Positions 25,407 through 38,800 of a DNA stretch of 64,000 bases are shown piece after piece; within the stretch, counting starts at the first letter, position 1; each line of letters starts with the position of its first letter. A program made the translations under genes and the position numbers. The notes under the pieces are model-generated. The model saw only the letters and a list, made by a program, of their open reading frames with translations, was not told the origin of the DNA and searched no databases. The DNA is taken from positions 18,754,154-18,818,153 of the forward strand of contig CM060472.1 of NCBI GenBank assembly GCA_030544235.1, in the 5' to 3' direction. The stretch comes from Lepturacanthus savala. Lineage: Eukaryota > Chordata > Actinopteri > Scombriformes > Trichiuridae.

Positions 25407-26402
25407 GTGAGAAATGTGTATAACTGACTAGTCTGTTCCGCGCAGTGTCAAAACTGTTCATTCTGTTAATTATGTGCAGGTTAATAATGGACCTTTGATT
25501 AAATCAATTAAATGAGGCTTTTTAACCGTTAATCCTGCGTCCTTTAACTAACAATCACGCAAGCATTAGCGTTAGCATACCGAGTAATAGAAAGGTAAAG
25601 GTGAACTAACGTTAGCGTTACATCGAGCTGATAATACTTTTACTGCACTACTTTTATTACATCGAGCTGATAATATTCATGTATTTTTACTCGTATTTCA
25701 CTTTGTTATGATTCTCGGTAAATTGACTGTCTCAACTTCTCATACGTGAGGATCAGAAGATTTGGACATATTAATATATTATGTTCTTAGACAGTTGGGA
25801 AATTGAAATGTTCTTTATGAAACAGGCTTTGTTACATGCTTGTCTGATATATTAAATGTGTAGTTAGAAGATTTATATAACTTTGTCAGCTTTGTATTTA
25901 ATAGGATATAGGATAGTTGACAGTTCCTGGTCTCAGATTAACGATATTTTATCTGCTGAACTGTAAACCTGCCACATTATCAGCCCGCTGAACTCAGCAT
26001 GTTGAAATTCTTAATGATGACACAAGTTTTTTTTTCATTTAATTGTCGAGCTTTAGAGAAAGAGCTGGTAGAACCTCCATCAGAAATCTACTTGTTCTGG
26101 GCTGTGTGGTGGCACCAAGACTGGGAAGAAAATTCCTCCACCACACTAAGACAAAAAAGCACAAGAAGAAGAAGGCTGACTGTGCTACAAGGTAGAACGT
26201 CCGCAATCCTGGACTTTTAGTTGACAAGTTTAATAATGAGCATCCTTGTCATTTAGAGGAGAGAAAGCTTTTATGTATGTGTGATCAGGTTAGGCAGCCT
26301 ACTCATTATTTGAAAGAAACTGGACTCGACAAAAGAATTTATCCTTCAGTGATTTAATGTTTTTGTTAGTTATATTTTTCTTGTGATTGCTTATTTTAGG
26401 GA

Positions 26403-27575
26403 ATGCATAACTCTGGTTCAGACCCCAACAACGGTAATGCACCCCAATGCTGGATCCAACTCGACATCAAACAGGAAAAGGAAGAAGAAGAAGAACAGCC
26501 TCTCAGTCAGACAGCAGACCTGCTGGATTTCACCGACCAGGACCACTGTAAGAGAGAAATAAAGGAGGAGCAGAACCAGGAGCTCTGCACCGACATCCCT
26601 GTTAAAAGGGAAGAATCAGACACGTCCTCTGCTACCACTGATAAACAGAAACCAACAGGAAGAAAGGGACGGAAACATCACCGCTGTCACCACTGTGGGA
26701 AAATATTTAAGACATCAAGTTATTTAAAGATCCATCAGAAAACTCACACGGGGGAACTTCACAGCTGTGAGCAATGTGGGAAAACTTTTACTAAAAACTG
26801 TAACCTAAAAAGTCACCAGCGCATACACACTGGATTGAAACCATACAGCTGTGAGCAGTGTGGGAAAACCTTCACTCAAGTCGGTAATTTAAAAGTCCAC
26901 CAACGCATTCACACTGGAGAGAAGCCGTTCAGGTGTGAGCAGTGCGGGAAAACCTTTGCTCAACATGGTAATCTAATAAGGCACCAACACACGCTGCCCG
27001 GAGAGGAGCTGTGCAGGTGTTTGCAGTGCGGGAAGACCTTCTCCACAAACTGTGATCTAAAAAGCCACCAACTCATTCACACTGGCTCAAAACGGTACTG
27101 GTGTGATCAATGCGGTAAAACCTTCACCCAAGTCTGTAATCTAAAAAGCCACCAACGCATTCACACCGGAGAGAAGCCCTACCGGTGTGAGCAATGTGGG
27201 AAAACGTTCACACAAGATGATAATCTAAAAAGGCACCAGCGCATTCATACAGGAGAGAAGCCGTACAGCTGTGAGCAGTGCGGGAAAAGTTTCATTACAA
27301 ACTGTGATCTGAAAAGGCACCTGCGGGTTCACACTGGAGAGAGGCCGTACGGGTGTGAGCAGTGCGGGAAAAGTTTTGCCGATTACAGCACTCTGAAAAG
27401 CCATCAACGCATTCACACCGGAGAGAAGCCCTACTGGTGTGAGGAATGCGGGAAAACCTTTGCTCAATCCAGTACCCTCAAAGTCCACCAGTTCTCACAT
27501 TCACGCGTTCACAACGCATCGAAGAAAAAACACAGCGGCAGCCTCTACCAGTTTAAGCTCAGCGATTGGTCGTAG
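26403..27575 (+). CDS. C2H2 zinc-finger protein with ten tandem fingers
   Basis: Probable sequence-specific nuclear transcription factor, 390 residues in one coding exon. The ATG at 26403 lies three bases after the splice acceptor at 26399/26400. The N-terminal 95 residues are acidic and carry three SUMO-type motifs (IKQE, IKEE, VKRE). Ten fingers follow with mostly canonical TGEKP linkers, typical of the large fish C2H2 family whose members arise by local duplication. Finger 4 (CEQCGKTFAQHGNLIRHQHT, then LPGEEL) has Leu where the last zinc-binding His belongs, and a broken linker. There is no KRAB or SCAN box. Specific orthology cannot be set by eye. Confidence 0.9.
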   Translation: MHNSGSDPNNGNAPQCWIQLDIKQEKEEEEEQPLSQTADLLDFTDQDHCKREIKEEQNQELCTDIPVKREESDTSSATTDKQKPTGRKGRKHHRCHHCGKIFKTSSYLKIHQKTHTGELHSCEQCGKTFTKNCNLKSHQRIHTGLKPYSCEQCGKTFTQVGNLKVHQRIHTGEKPFRCEQCGKTFAQHGNLIRHQHTLPGEELCRCLQCGKTFSTNCDLKSHQLIHTGSKRYWCDQCGKTFTQVCNLKSHQRIHTGEKPYRCEQCGKTFTQDDNLKRHQRIHTGEKPYSCEQCGKSFITNCDLKRHLRVHTGERPYGCEQCGKSFADYSTLKSHQRIHTGEKPYWCEECGKTFAQSSTLKVHQFSHSRVHNASKKKHSGSLYQFKLSDWS

Positions 27576-28050
27576 TTCACTTGTGCACCTGAACGTGTCT
27601 TCATTTCTCATATTTCATGTTGACCACATTCCCACAAAGTGCTCAAAATGTGAAATTAGTTTAAAGGAGTTTAAACTGGACTCGGGATTAGTTTCATTTG
27701 TTTTACAGCAGATCGAAGAACTTGAACTTGTTAATTTAAAAAATCATGTTGAGAACTGAAAGAATTACTGCACCAACTTCTTATTCATGTGATCTGCATC
27801 GGTCAAATTTTTATTTGAAGCTGAAACTTGGACGTGTGTTAACTGTAAACCCGATGAATGAAGGACCTTTTGAGCTGATGTGTAGGTGTGGACACGTTTT
27901 GGACAGATCAGCCAGGATGTCTGACAACGCTGCATTGGTTGAGCTTTCTTTTTTTGGAGCTGAAGGATGTAGCTGAATGCAGAGTCTTTGATGGACAAAA
28001 TATAACGAACATGCAATAATTTCTGTCTATTAGCCAACCTTTTATGTATC

Positions 28051-28056
28051 AATAAA
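28051..28056 (+). terminator. Polyadenylation signal of the ten-finger gene
   Basis: AATAAA about 475 bases after the stop codon at 27575, in a plausible 3' UTR without other ORFs. Confidence 0.6.
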
Positions 28057-28966
28057 ACCTGCAAGAACATTGACATTGAAGTTTTGTTCATTACTCCGTT
28101 TATCAAGATGCTGGTATTCGTTTTAGTTTAATTTGCTTTTATGAATATTATATTTATCCATAGCAATAACTATCTTTACCAGTTTTGACACCTTCTTTGT
28201 AAAACCGTCCATGTGTTTCAACACCTGAAATAATTCAAATGTAGGTTTGTCAGTCCAGATGTTTCACCAGCTGTTGAGTTCCTAACAGAACTAGACTGTT
28301 GCCGAGGAAGATCAGGAAGTGAAGATTTCACATCTATAGGAGCAAATGTGTCTCATGCTTCAAATTAAAATGGATCATTATTAAAATGGAGCTGCAATTT
28401 TTGTCTCAAAAATAAAATAATTAATATTCCAGACTGCGTTGTTGATTTTATCGTTCAAGGTTGCTCATTTTGTGACTAAAATCAAAAAGAAAATGACATT
28501 TAAGATTTAATTTTCAAAACATTCTCCAACAAAAGGGCTTTTTCATTTCAAAGTCATAGCTGAATTATTTGACTCATAAATCAAATTAACAAGAAATAAT
28601 GCAAATTACATTTTCATCCTCAAGATTTAAGATTTGTGACTTAATTAAAAGGCAAAAACAAATGTTTTTTTTGTTTTCATAGTTGCACCACAAGTGTCTC
28701 ATAAATCAAACCTTTGGCAATCCCAGGTGGGACTAACATTAGCAACCTAACAAACGCAGGGTTGTACGTGCAATGAAAAACTAAATATCTGTGCAATTAT
28801 TTTAGTGCTTTCAAAGTTAACGCATTAACTTTGGTGAGTAATTTCATTTACACTTCAGCAGATAAACGTGGAAACAGACGACAACGTTCTGCACAGTGAA
28901 GCTCAAACATTAAACGAGAAGCAAAATAGGTTTTTGTGTGGATGGGAGCTTTAAGGTTCATAGAAC

Positions 28967-28972
28967 TTTATT
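28967..28972 (-). terminator. Polyadenylation signal of ndufv1
   Basis: TTTATT on the plus strand gives AATAAA on the minus strand, about 155 bases past the ndufv1 stop codon. It faces the end of the ten-finger gene (convergent pair), with roughly 900 bases of AT-rich spacer between the two signals. Confidence 0.55.
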
Positions 28973-29126
28973 GGTAATTTCACCGGACAAGGCAGATGCA
29001 TCAATGAAAAACTTGATGACAAGGTGATGAGACGGCACATTTCTTAAATAATTTGCGAAAGACACAAACACAGGATTCTGGGCAAAATGAGACAGAAGAG
29101 TAAGTGAAAGGAGCTGAAGGCGTGGT

Positions 29127-32100
29127 TTAAGCCCTGGCCTGTTTCTGCTGCTGGTGCTCAGCGATTCGATTTTCCATCACAGGCCTGAAGTGCCTGATCA
29201 ATCCCTGAAGAGAAGAAAGAATGCAGAGTAGGGGGTTAATCCGGCTTGAATTAAACTAAGAGTAATGCAGGTTGAAGTACAAATAATAGCCAGTATTTTA
29301 AAAGAACCACAAACAGCAGCCTATAAAATTACCATTTCACCAAATTTAGAATTTAATAAACTGCCAGCCATCTGCATCTCAGGCAGTTGTTTGCGTTTGA
29401 TTATTACAGCAAGTGAACAGGTGTTTACCTGTACGGGCCACGCTGCACCGTCTCCCAGGGCACAGATAGTGTGTCCCTCGATCTGCTTACTCAGCTCCCA
29501 GATCATGTCGATCTCCGACGACCGAGCGTCGCCTCGCACAAAACGCCACATCATGTTGTTCATCCAGTCCACTCCTGCACAGAAAGAGGAAAGGGAGAAC
29601 GTAAAACGGCGCTGAAATCATGGCTGGGGCAGGAAATCAGAGGGAAATGCTGCAGCAGCACTGACCTTCTCTGCAGGGCGTGCACTGGCCGCAGCTCTCG
29701 TGTTTGTAAAACTCGATGAGGCGGGCGATAGCTCGGATGATGTCGGTCTGCAAAAAGAAATCCGTCCGTCAGCCTGACAGTTGCAGGATCGTGTTTTTAT
29801 GAACGATGAGACACAGCGAGAGACGGAAAAAACATACAGATTTGTCCATGACGATGAGTGCAGCGGTGCCCAGCCCAGTCTGAGCCTGGATCAGCCCATC
29901 GAAGTCCATCAGCACCTCCTCACACACGCTCTTAGGAATGAGGGGTGTTGAGGAGCCACCGGGGATCACGGCCAGCAGGTTGTCCCAGCCGCCACGCACC
30001 CCACCTGCCACACAGATGTTCACGGCAGTTCAGTCAAAAACAACGTCTCTATGTTCATGGAAGCGAGTTTGACATTTACAGACTAGTTGCAAAGGCTGGA
30101 AAATTTTCCTAAGGAATTTGTTTCTTTTTCTCAATAAGAGAATTAACTATTACACAAAAATATAACTTTTGACCACATTTCTGTAACTGTGACATACACA
30201 GAATCACAAACAGCAGTCACTGCAATTTCAGGCAACGCGATACTGACATTGTAAAAGCTGTGAATTTTTTTTTTTGCATTTTTCCCAGGTTTTGTTTTTC
30301 GGGAACTATTTTACACACGTTTGTCGCCTCCCTACCATCCTGCCAAGCTCACCAATGAGAAGTGGCGTATTGTAAGGAAGGCAGGTCGCGTGTTCTGGAC
30401 TCTAATCAGTGTAAGCTGGTCATCAATTTCTACAAAAGGCTTCAGTGAGACTAGAAGCGGAGTCAAAGGTTTGAAACCCAAAGAAAATCGCGAATGAAAT
30501 CCCAAAGCGAAATCTGCCAGAAAAATCACAATTCCATTTTTTCTTAAAATCGTTCATCCCTCGATGGTAGCATTAAAATCAGAACGAAAAAGACAGTTAC
30601 TGCTAAATGATGTGACTTTCTGTTTTAAAGAGAAATAGGGAGACAGGTAAGCGGAAATTCAGCATTTTGTTTTTCTTCAAAGAGCAAATTTAAAACATAT
30701 GATATGATATTAGAGATTTTTGCATGCAAAACCAAACATTTATGTTTATGTCTGTATATGACAAGGTAAAAGCGGTTAGTACACATTTTCACTTTATTAC
30801 CAAATATTCCTGTCAACTCCCAGGGAAACTGTCCTAGTAAAGATGTCTTTATTTTCTCGGTTGACCTCCTTATATCACAGTCATGCATGAACAAATTATA
30901 AATTTATGTTATGAGGTCTCCACTTTGCACCAGATCCACAACATTATTTACAGGTGGAAGTCTGGATTGTTATTAAATCACAAGAGAAGAAAATGCATAC
31001 TAAAAGTAACATAAGTGTTATTATTGAAAAAAAATGTTCTAATGTACTAATTTTAAACTATTTATTTAATAAATATGAAATATATATACCTGCGTGCCTC
31101 TCAATGAGGTCTTTCAGAGGAATAGACATCTCCTCTTCTACAGTGCAGGGGGTGTTGACGTGGCCAGAGATATTGAAGAGTTTTGTTCCAGAGTTCCTCT
31201 CTCTGCCAAAGCTCAGAAACCACGAGCCCCCGCGACGACAGATGGTGGGCGCCACGGATACCGTCTCCACGTTGGCAACAGTTGTCGGGCAACCAAACAC
31301 ACCTTTGATAAAGAAGCAGGAGTGATGAAGACATGTCAGGATGACTGCATTTTGGAAAGCGAAGAAGTCCACATGTGCATCAATATAATTTCCATCTTTT
31401 TTTTAAGTGCTGCCTCCTGAACCCTTCTGTACAATGAAACTCACCCACGTCAGCAGGAAACGGCGGCTTCAGGCGGGGCTTCCCCTGCTTTCCCTCCAGG
31501 GACTCAATCAGCGCCGTCTCCTCTCCACAGATATAGGCTCCAGCACCGCGCATCACAAACACGTCAAAGTCGTAACCGGAGCCACACGCGTTCCTTCCGA
31601 TGAGCCCAGCAGCGTACGCTTCGTTGATGGCCACCTAAACACAGAAGGTGAAGGTGTGACGTAGGGCTGCTGTGTGTGGATGGAAATAAACTGAGTCAGT
31701 GGAATAAAAAGTTAAGTCTGTCTTCACCTGCAGGTTGGAGGACTCGTTGTAGAATTCTCCTCTGATATAGATATAAGCGGCTCGCGCCCCCATCGCCCTC
31801 CCAGCCACCAGGCAGCCCTCCACCAGCTTGTGGGGGTCGTTCCTCATGATCTCCCGGTCCTTACAGGTGCCGGGCTCGCCCTCATCTGCATTCACCACCA
31901 GGTACTTTGGCCTAAAGGGACAAAATTGAACTGGGTTAAATATTTTACGTCTGAATTCTGATTTGCCAAAATGAACGTTCATCTACAGGAAGCGAAAAGG
32001 ATCTGAGTCTTTAGTCCGCCACTGACGATTAATTTGGGAAAAATACAGAAATTCATTAGTTTTTTGCTCAAAAACCTAGCAGAACGAGTCCTCGCTGACC

Positions 32101-32729
32101 TGCCGTCACTGGGTTTGTTCATGAAGCTCCACTTCATGCCAGTCGGGAAACCAGCTCCGCCTCTCCCACGCAAACCAGAAACCTTGATCTCATTGAGGAT
32201 CCAGTCGACCCCTTTAAGAAGGATCTCTTTCGTCTTGTACCAATCTCCGCGCTTCAACGCCCCCTTCAGCCTGAAGAGCAATCATGAGTGAAGAGGTTTT
32301 GTTTTATTAACAGTATTTTTCTCTTCATTAAAATCAGCACATAATTATGTATTATGTAGGTGGATCTAATAATCTAATAGATCTAATAGTAATATAGATA
32401 TTTTACTTTGCATGTTATGAAGCACATTAAACCTCCAGATATATCAGTGTTCTTACCCCCAGTCATGACGGCCATACAGATTTGTGAAAATTCTATCCTC
32501 ATCTGCCAGAGGGCCATACGTTGTTTTCTTCGGCGGGGCCTGGAGAGGTAGGAGATAAAATATTAACACATCTTTACACATTAAATGTATTTATTTGAGT
32601 TTAAAGAGAGTATAAGATAGGTACCTGCGCTGTGCTGTTGAATCGGGTGATAGCACCAATGCCACCTTGACTGACTGCAGCTGGGACTCGCACCACCCCG
32701 CTCACCACAGCTCGAGACAGGGACAGCAT
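29127..32729 (-). CDS. ndufv1: NADH:ubiquinone oxidoreductase core subunit V1 (complex I 51-kDa flavoprotein)
   Basis: Binds NADH, FMN and iron-sulfur cluster N3 at the tip of complex I in the mitochondrial matrix; it is where electrons enter the respiratory chain. Ten coding exons: 32729-32625, 32539-32457, 32270-32100, 31911-31728, 31634-31445, 31302-31090, 30004-29838, 29747-29666, 29574-29429, 29204-29127. They join without a frame break into 472 residues, about the human length (464). The N-terminus MLSLSRAVVSGVVRVPAAVS is an arginine-containing mitochondrial targeting sequence. Seen: glycine-rich nucleotide loop GRGGAGFPTG (98-107); CGSGYDFDVFV; cluster ligands CGQCTPC (Cys390, 393, 396) and Cys436 in HTICALGDG, spaced as in human NDUFV1. 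Ends LIRHFRPVMENRIAEHQQQK. All key residues are present, so the gene looks functional. Confidence 0.97.
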
Positions 32730-33668
32730 CCTTCCTGCATGGAGGAAAAACCACAACCTGACAAATCAAACAAGACAACGGCAGGCACAGGTTGGATTAG
32801 AAATGTCAACAAATCACTGTTACAGTTTAATTTTGTTTTTTTTTAAATCTTGTAATCAACAATTATTATATCTTTTTATTTAACTTTTTTTTTCTTAATA
32901 GTGCTTTAATTAAAACTATGGCACAACTACTGAATTTGACATTTGGCCTGGAGAGATTCTTTGAGTTTGTTTGTTTAAATGATTAGAATCATAATAATTA
33001 GTATAATTTTTAATTATACATCATATTTGTATTTAAGAACAGCACTCAAGCACTTAGTACCACTGCCTTAGTTTCAATAAATAAATTGAATGAGTAAGTG
33101 AAATGGTTATAAAGTGAACTGTCATCCCATCAAGAAGCATCAAAACAGAAGCAGTTTCACTGGTTCTGTTTCATGAACAGCAGGAAACGCATTTTATTAA
33201 ACATGATGAACTGTACTTACTGTTTAATGTCAGAATACTATTTAACACAGATTTAGCGCTCAGATCTTCTGACTAAGTGATGTTATGTCAGTGTTGGCTA
33301 ACAGAGGTGAAGTTTTAGAACACCGTCACTCCAGCTGTTGGACGTCAGATAAACATGCTTATAAAGAAACCCAACAACAACAACAACTACCACATCTGGA
33401 TAATTGTTTCCTTGCTTGAGTGATTCAAAGAGTAACGTTACACTGCTGACCTCCATGCTACAGCTAGAGTTAGCATTGAGAGCTAACACAGTTAGCTGCC
33501 GGTTAACCTTGTAATGTCAACCTATATTTGATAATAACACTGCGAATTCACAACTTAGCGGACAAATGTCAAAGCGGTAACGTGTGAGAGAGTCTACTGA
33601 AAGCTGTTATTGAATTTAGCGCATTTACCGCGTGAATTGACGGTTTAGTTCAGGTTAGCATACATTAC

Positions 33669-33730
33669 CTTTGCTGCGTCCCGAGTTTATGAAATATAGA
33701 CCGGAAGTAGCATCCAAATGGCCCGGATGG
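33669..33730 (-). promoter_or_regulatory. Non-coding first exon and promoter region of ndufv1
   Basis: A donor (GCAAAG|GTAATGTATG) is at 33669/33668. The downstream acceptor (CTCCATGCAG|GAAGG) is at about 32734, five bases before the start codon. The exon carries GGACGCAGC and ACCGGAAGT on the minus reading (ETS-like CCGGAAGT), common at mitochondrial housekeeping promoters. Confidence 0.5.
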
Positions 33731-33739
33731 AGTCGTCAA

Positions 33740-35690
33740 CACAGCGAAAGGAGATGTTTTTTGTTTTACAATAATATGAATTATTTATTTAACATTTCTC
33801 TGAGAATATTTCTGTTTGCATAAGTAAGTGTAAATCTTCAAATAGTGTTTACAAAATGCGATTTATTTTAGTAATAAAAGTAATAAAAATCTATATCAAA
33901 TTAATTTATAGTATTTAAATGTCTGTTTACGTGGGCTCATAACTTATTCAAAGACATAATTAAAAACGCATTTATAGACAAACCAACAATAGGCAAAAAT
34001 ACAATTTTATTTAATGTTTACAGGGTATAAATATTTATATTTACATGACATCAAAATTATCATCATCATCATCAGTAATGATGAAGAGCAGATATAAGCA
34101 TTGTTCACGTTATTATTTCATTGTTATTGTGCGATTGTTAACAGAGATGTTTTTAATGATGAATTCTGTTCTGTGCACTAATTTTTTTAAAAAGTACACT
34201 ACAGCGCTACAGTACATTATGTGAATATAAATCATAGAAAGATGAGACAACATGTATAATATACAAACTATAGTACACTCAATAACAAAAACTAAGCAAT
34301 AGATTCAGATTCTTCCACATCTTATCGATATCATCATTTGTTCTTCTCACACAATTCAGCTATCAACATTTTAGTGTTAAATCTAGAGCTAAAACTGTAT
34401 GTCATGATCATTATTTACCATTGATTTAAAGGATGTTATTGGTGCCACAAATATAATTAATAATTTTATAAATGTGAAAAAGCTCTATAAACTCTTTACT
34501 AGCCAACAATAAACAGTTAACTGTTTATTGTCTCATCATCTGTTTGTTTCTCCAGAAATCATCTTCTACATATATAAATAAATAATATGTTGATAAATCA
34601 ACAGCTAACTTATTTATTTATAGCCAAAAGAAATTATATACGAAGCATAAAATTAAAAGAAAAAAAGGAACCATTAAAAAGGAAAAAGGGTAACTTATGT
34701 ACATATATGTATGATACCTGATGTTACGGGATAGAGAGGCAAAGGTTCAGATCACCTCTTGAATTGGTGCCTTTTCTCTATTATAACAAAACAAGTTCAA
34801 ATGTTAGTACCATGAGATGTGGCTATGTAAAGAGCGGTGTGTGACTGTAACACCTGTCTCTGTACAGTTACAGTTATTGCATCACTGAAGCTTATCCTCT
34901 GTGAACACTGGAATTAAAACCCTGACTTGATGCAATAGAGACCTGAGGGATCATTTAATATCAGAACTACAGTACATGAAGCTTTATAATATAACGTCCA
35001 GCTGGTGCTTCCAAACCTGCTTCCTATATCCTGTATGACGGATGATGTGGAAAATTAAACTGCAGAAACATCCAGCCTACTGAAAAACAAGCCCTAAAGC
35101 AAACAGTGTTTACATTCAGAGAAACTGGTGCTGCTTTTGATAAAAAACACATTATCTAACAGGGAATATGTAAAAAAAAAAAAAAAAAATCTAAAGTTTT
35201 GCACTTTGTGACAATGTTTTGCAACGTGGTTTTATGCTAGTTTGGGTAAAAGGTTTTCAAAATCCACTGCACCCGAGTTGAAGTAGCTGCCTGCGGGCCG
35301 GTGTGAGAAAATGTCAGATTTCAGTTCCTATTAGTATTAGATTCTTGGATAATATCACTGTTTCCAACTATTTATTTGGTGTTAGGAATTCAATTCTGAA
35401 GTATTTTAAAATAGTGTTTCTCTTTCAGGGTCCTTGACATAAAACTACTCTAAAATACTACAGAATAATGATATTATACCAGGATTTAGAAGCTGAGATA
35501 TGAAATTATTTCGTTCCGTCAGCTGGCAGCAAAATTACACAACATTTGTGATTACACAATGGATCTAAAATAAAAAGTGTAAAAAGATCCACCAGAAAAA
35601 TACACAGCTTATGAAGATTCAAGTACGAAAATAAAGTCTGGTGATGTCACAACGTTTTCAATCCAGTGCAGCAAAAATGTGTCATTAAAT
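33740..35690. other. Intergenic spacer between ndufv1 and the HCN gene
   Basis: AT-rich. No exon, RNA gene or clear repeat unit could be supported. Short ATC and poly-A runs only (for example 34056-34075 and 35173-35190). The 3' UTR of the HCN gene must lie in its right-hand part. Confidence 0.5.
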
Positions 35691-35845
35691 AAAATTGAGG
35701 GTCTTTGTCAGGATTTTCATCACTGAACAGTCAGTGATATTTATAGCAGTGTTTCCTCTTCCTTTATGGGCTGGAGTTCATTCTCAACGTGACAAGCGTC
35801 CTCCACATGTGTGGCAGGAAGGTCTATCGGAACGGGAACGGCAAG

Positions 35846-38800
35846 TCATTCGTCCGGCGGAGGAATGTAACTGGGTCTGCGTGCAACACGGCCCAGCCGG
35901 TCCACGGCCACGCTCTCGAAGGCTCTTCTCATCAGAGGATGCTCCTCCAGAACCTCGTTGAAGTGGTCCACGCTCAACGAGTAAAGACGACAGTAGGTTT
36001 CAGCCACAACGCTGGCTGTGCGGCGTCCTTGGGTCAGCAGGCAGATCTCTGAATAGAGGAAAGCCAGAAGATCAGGGATTATTTAGTTTAAAATACAATC
36101 TCACCATTTCAGGCCAGTTCAAATGTAAATACAAGAAATACAATACAAAAAATAAGTATAAATAATACATTTAAAATAGAAGGTGCAGTGGCATTACTAT
36201 ATATATATATATATACATAGGTTAAGAGAATGTATGTGTATTATTTAATTTATATTGCACATGACTGTGAAAATTGCACAGGGTTATATACTGTCTTCTA
36301 AAAGTACTCAATTTCAAGTAAAAGTCCTGAATTCAAAATATTATTGAAATAAAAGTACAGAGAGGTACAGCAAAATGTACTTAAAATATCAAAAGTAAAA
36401 TCACAGACTGTGATATATTGTTAAAGTAATTTATAGTATTTGTTTCAATACTTAATACCCTTCTGTTGTCCTTGGGTTTAGGAGAAACACTGAGTACAAC
36501 AGGACGGTTAAGTACATTAATACCAGATGTTTTAAGACTTTTACTAAAGTAATATTCTTATAGGAAAATGTGACTTTTTCTGGAAAGATATCTGTACTTC
36601 TACACAAATGCGTCTTTGAGGTACTTAACACGCAGAAGGACGAAGTACTCGAGTAAGAAATATTGTTCTCAAAAAAATACTCAATAAAAAGTAAAAATCC
36701 TGAAATAAATGTGTTACTTCAGTAAAAGTACAGAAGCATTATCAGCAAAACGTACTTAAATTATGAAAAGTAAAACTAGTCATTATACAGACTGTGATAT
36801 ATTATTATAGTTTATTGTAGTGTTTGTTTAAGTGCTAAGTTGTTTAAGTCTTAAGAGCATTTTAATATTTTACTTCATCAATGTGGAGCCAATTTTAGAA
36901 ACTTTGAGTAGATTAAAACTAGAAGTACTGCATAATATTATATTATATTATGAGTATGAGTAAGAATTGCAGTGAAATGAGACCGAGCAGCAATAAAGAA
37001 CAAACAGACCAGGGCCTGGTTTAGATTTGATGGGGAACTGATCTGAAGGTTGAGGACAGACACACAAACGATTTACCCCCAAAATACGCCCCGTCGCTGA
37101 GCCTCAGCTCTCGGCTGCCGCGCGGGGTGATGGTGACGGAGCCGTGCTGGATGAAGTACATTTTCCGACCCAGCGTTCCTTCTCTTATAATCATGTCTCC
37201 CGGTTGGAAGACTTCGAAACGCAGCTTCGTCAGGATCACTGTCACAAAATGAGGGTCGGTGTTGGCAAACAGCGGCATGTTGGCTACTAGTCCACGGCAG
37301 TTATAGCTGACGATCTCCTGGTGGGCGAAAGACGAGAGAGAAGATGTTTGTCTTCATGTTTACTGTGTGATTTACTGATAAATATGGGCCAAAATATGAA
37401 GAATGTGAATGTTTGTTTAGGGATTTGCAAACTGTCCTAAGTGGTAATGGTTGCATTTATTATTTTCCAACATTATCTGGTGATTACAAGTGAATTATTT
37501 AGTTTTCTCATGATAATGAGTTAATTTATCTGCTCTAGTGTCATTCTTATGCAAACAATGTGGAAACAATGGTGTTTGCTACTTCTTTCTGTTATATATG
37601 ATTGCAAATTACATCATAATATATTCAAATAGGTGTCACCTCGGAATCTGCGAAACCTGAGATGACATTTTTCACTATTTTCTGAAAATGTATTAACTAA
37701 ACAATTGATCAATGATAAATCAAGGATTGAAAAGTCATATGCAACTATATTAATTTCAATCAATATCGCCCAGGCCCAAATTTGCATCTATGCAGCCGTG
37801 TGTTAATAAATGTGAGAAATGAAGAAAACAGGAAGCGACATGTCAGGTTTGATGAAACGAACACACCTCCTTGAGCGGATCGCTGAGCTCTCCCAGGATA
37901 CTGTCCTCATCGAACATCTTGCCCTGGAATCGCTGCTCATAATAATCATGGATCCTCTGTCTTACATCCGCCGGCAGCTTATGGAACGACATATACTGCT
38001 CCACTTGCTTATACTGAAAACGTTCACACAAAGCACATGGTGGTTTGCACCACACGGGGAGACAACAGAATGTCAGATGTCACATTTAGTCACATTTCCC
38101 TACCATGCGTTTGCAGAAGCTGTTATTATCCCTAAGCATAATAATTACGCATCATTCTATTTGCCTGACAGGATTTATTCCCATTAAGTGGATTACAAAA
38201 CTCTTTTGTAATGGGTATTAACAAACAATGATCCAGAACAAATGCGCCGCCATGTGTCTGTCATCCATTCTGTTTTACCCTGTGAAGATCCCGAAGGGTC
38301 AAATGAGGCCACAAAATCCATTAGATAACATTAAATAACACATATTCTCTAGGCATTCGGTGCGGTTTCCACAAATAAACTACGTCTATCACATTTGCGT
38401 CCACGTGAGGACGTGTTGTCCACCAACCAGCTGCAGCTGCAGGTCAGAATGTAACGTCAGAGTGTCTGTAATGTCAGAGCTGAGGTGATCACCTTCTCCT
38501 GGTACTGGCGGTGTGAAGCGTCTAAGGACTGGACCAGCGTGGTTGCGTGACCCAGGAACATGGCGTAGCAGGTGGCCCCCACAACCATGCTGATCATGGT
38601 GAGCCAGACGTCGCTCAGCCCCTCCGGAGCCTGGGCCCCGTATCCGATACACAGCATGTGACTCATGGCCATGAACAGGGCGTAGGAGTACTGTAGGTGC
38701 CATGTGGAATTCTGGGAAGGACAGAGGCAGCTGAGAAATTCTAAATAATAACAATGTATTCAAGACATTCCTTACAAGGAAAAAGCAATTTCTCAGTTCA

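Noticed and set aside
25999..26220. Open frame upstream of the ten-finger gene
   Set aside because: No matching splice acceptor/donor phase into the 26403 exon and no recognisable domain. Treated as intron.
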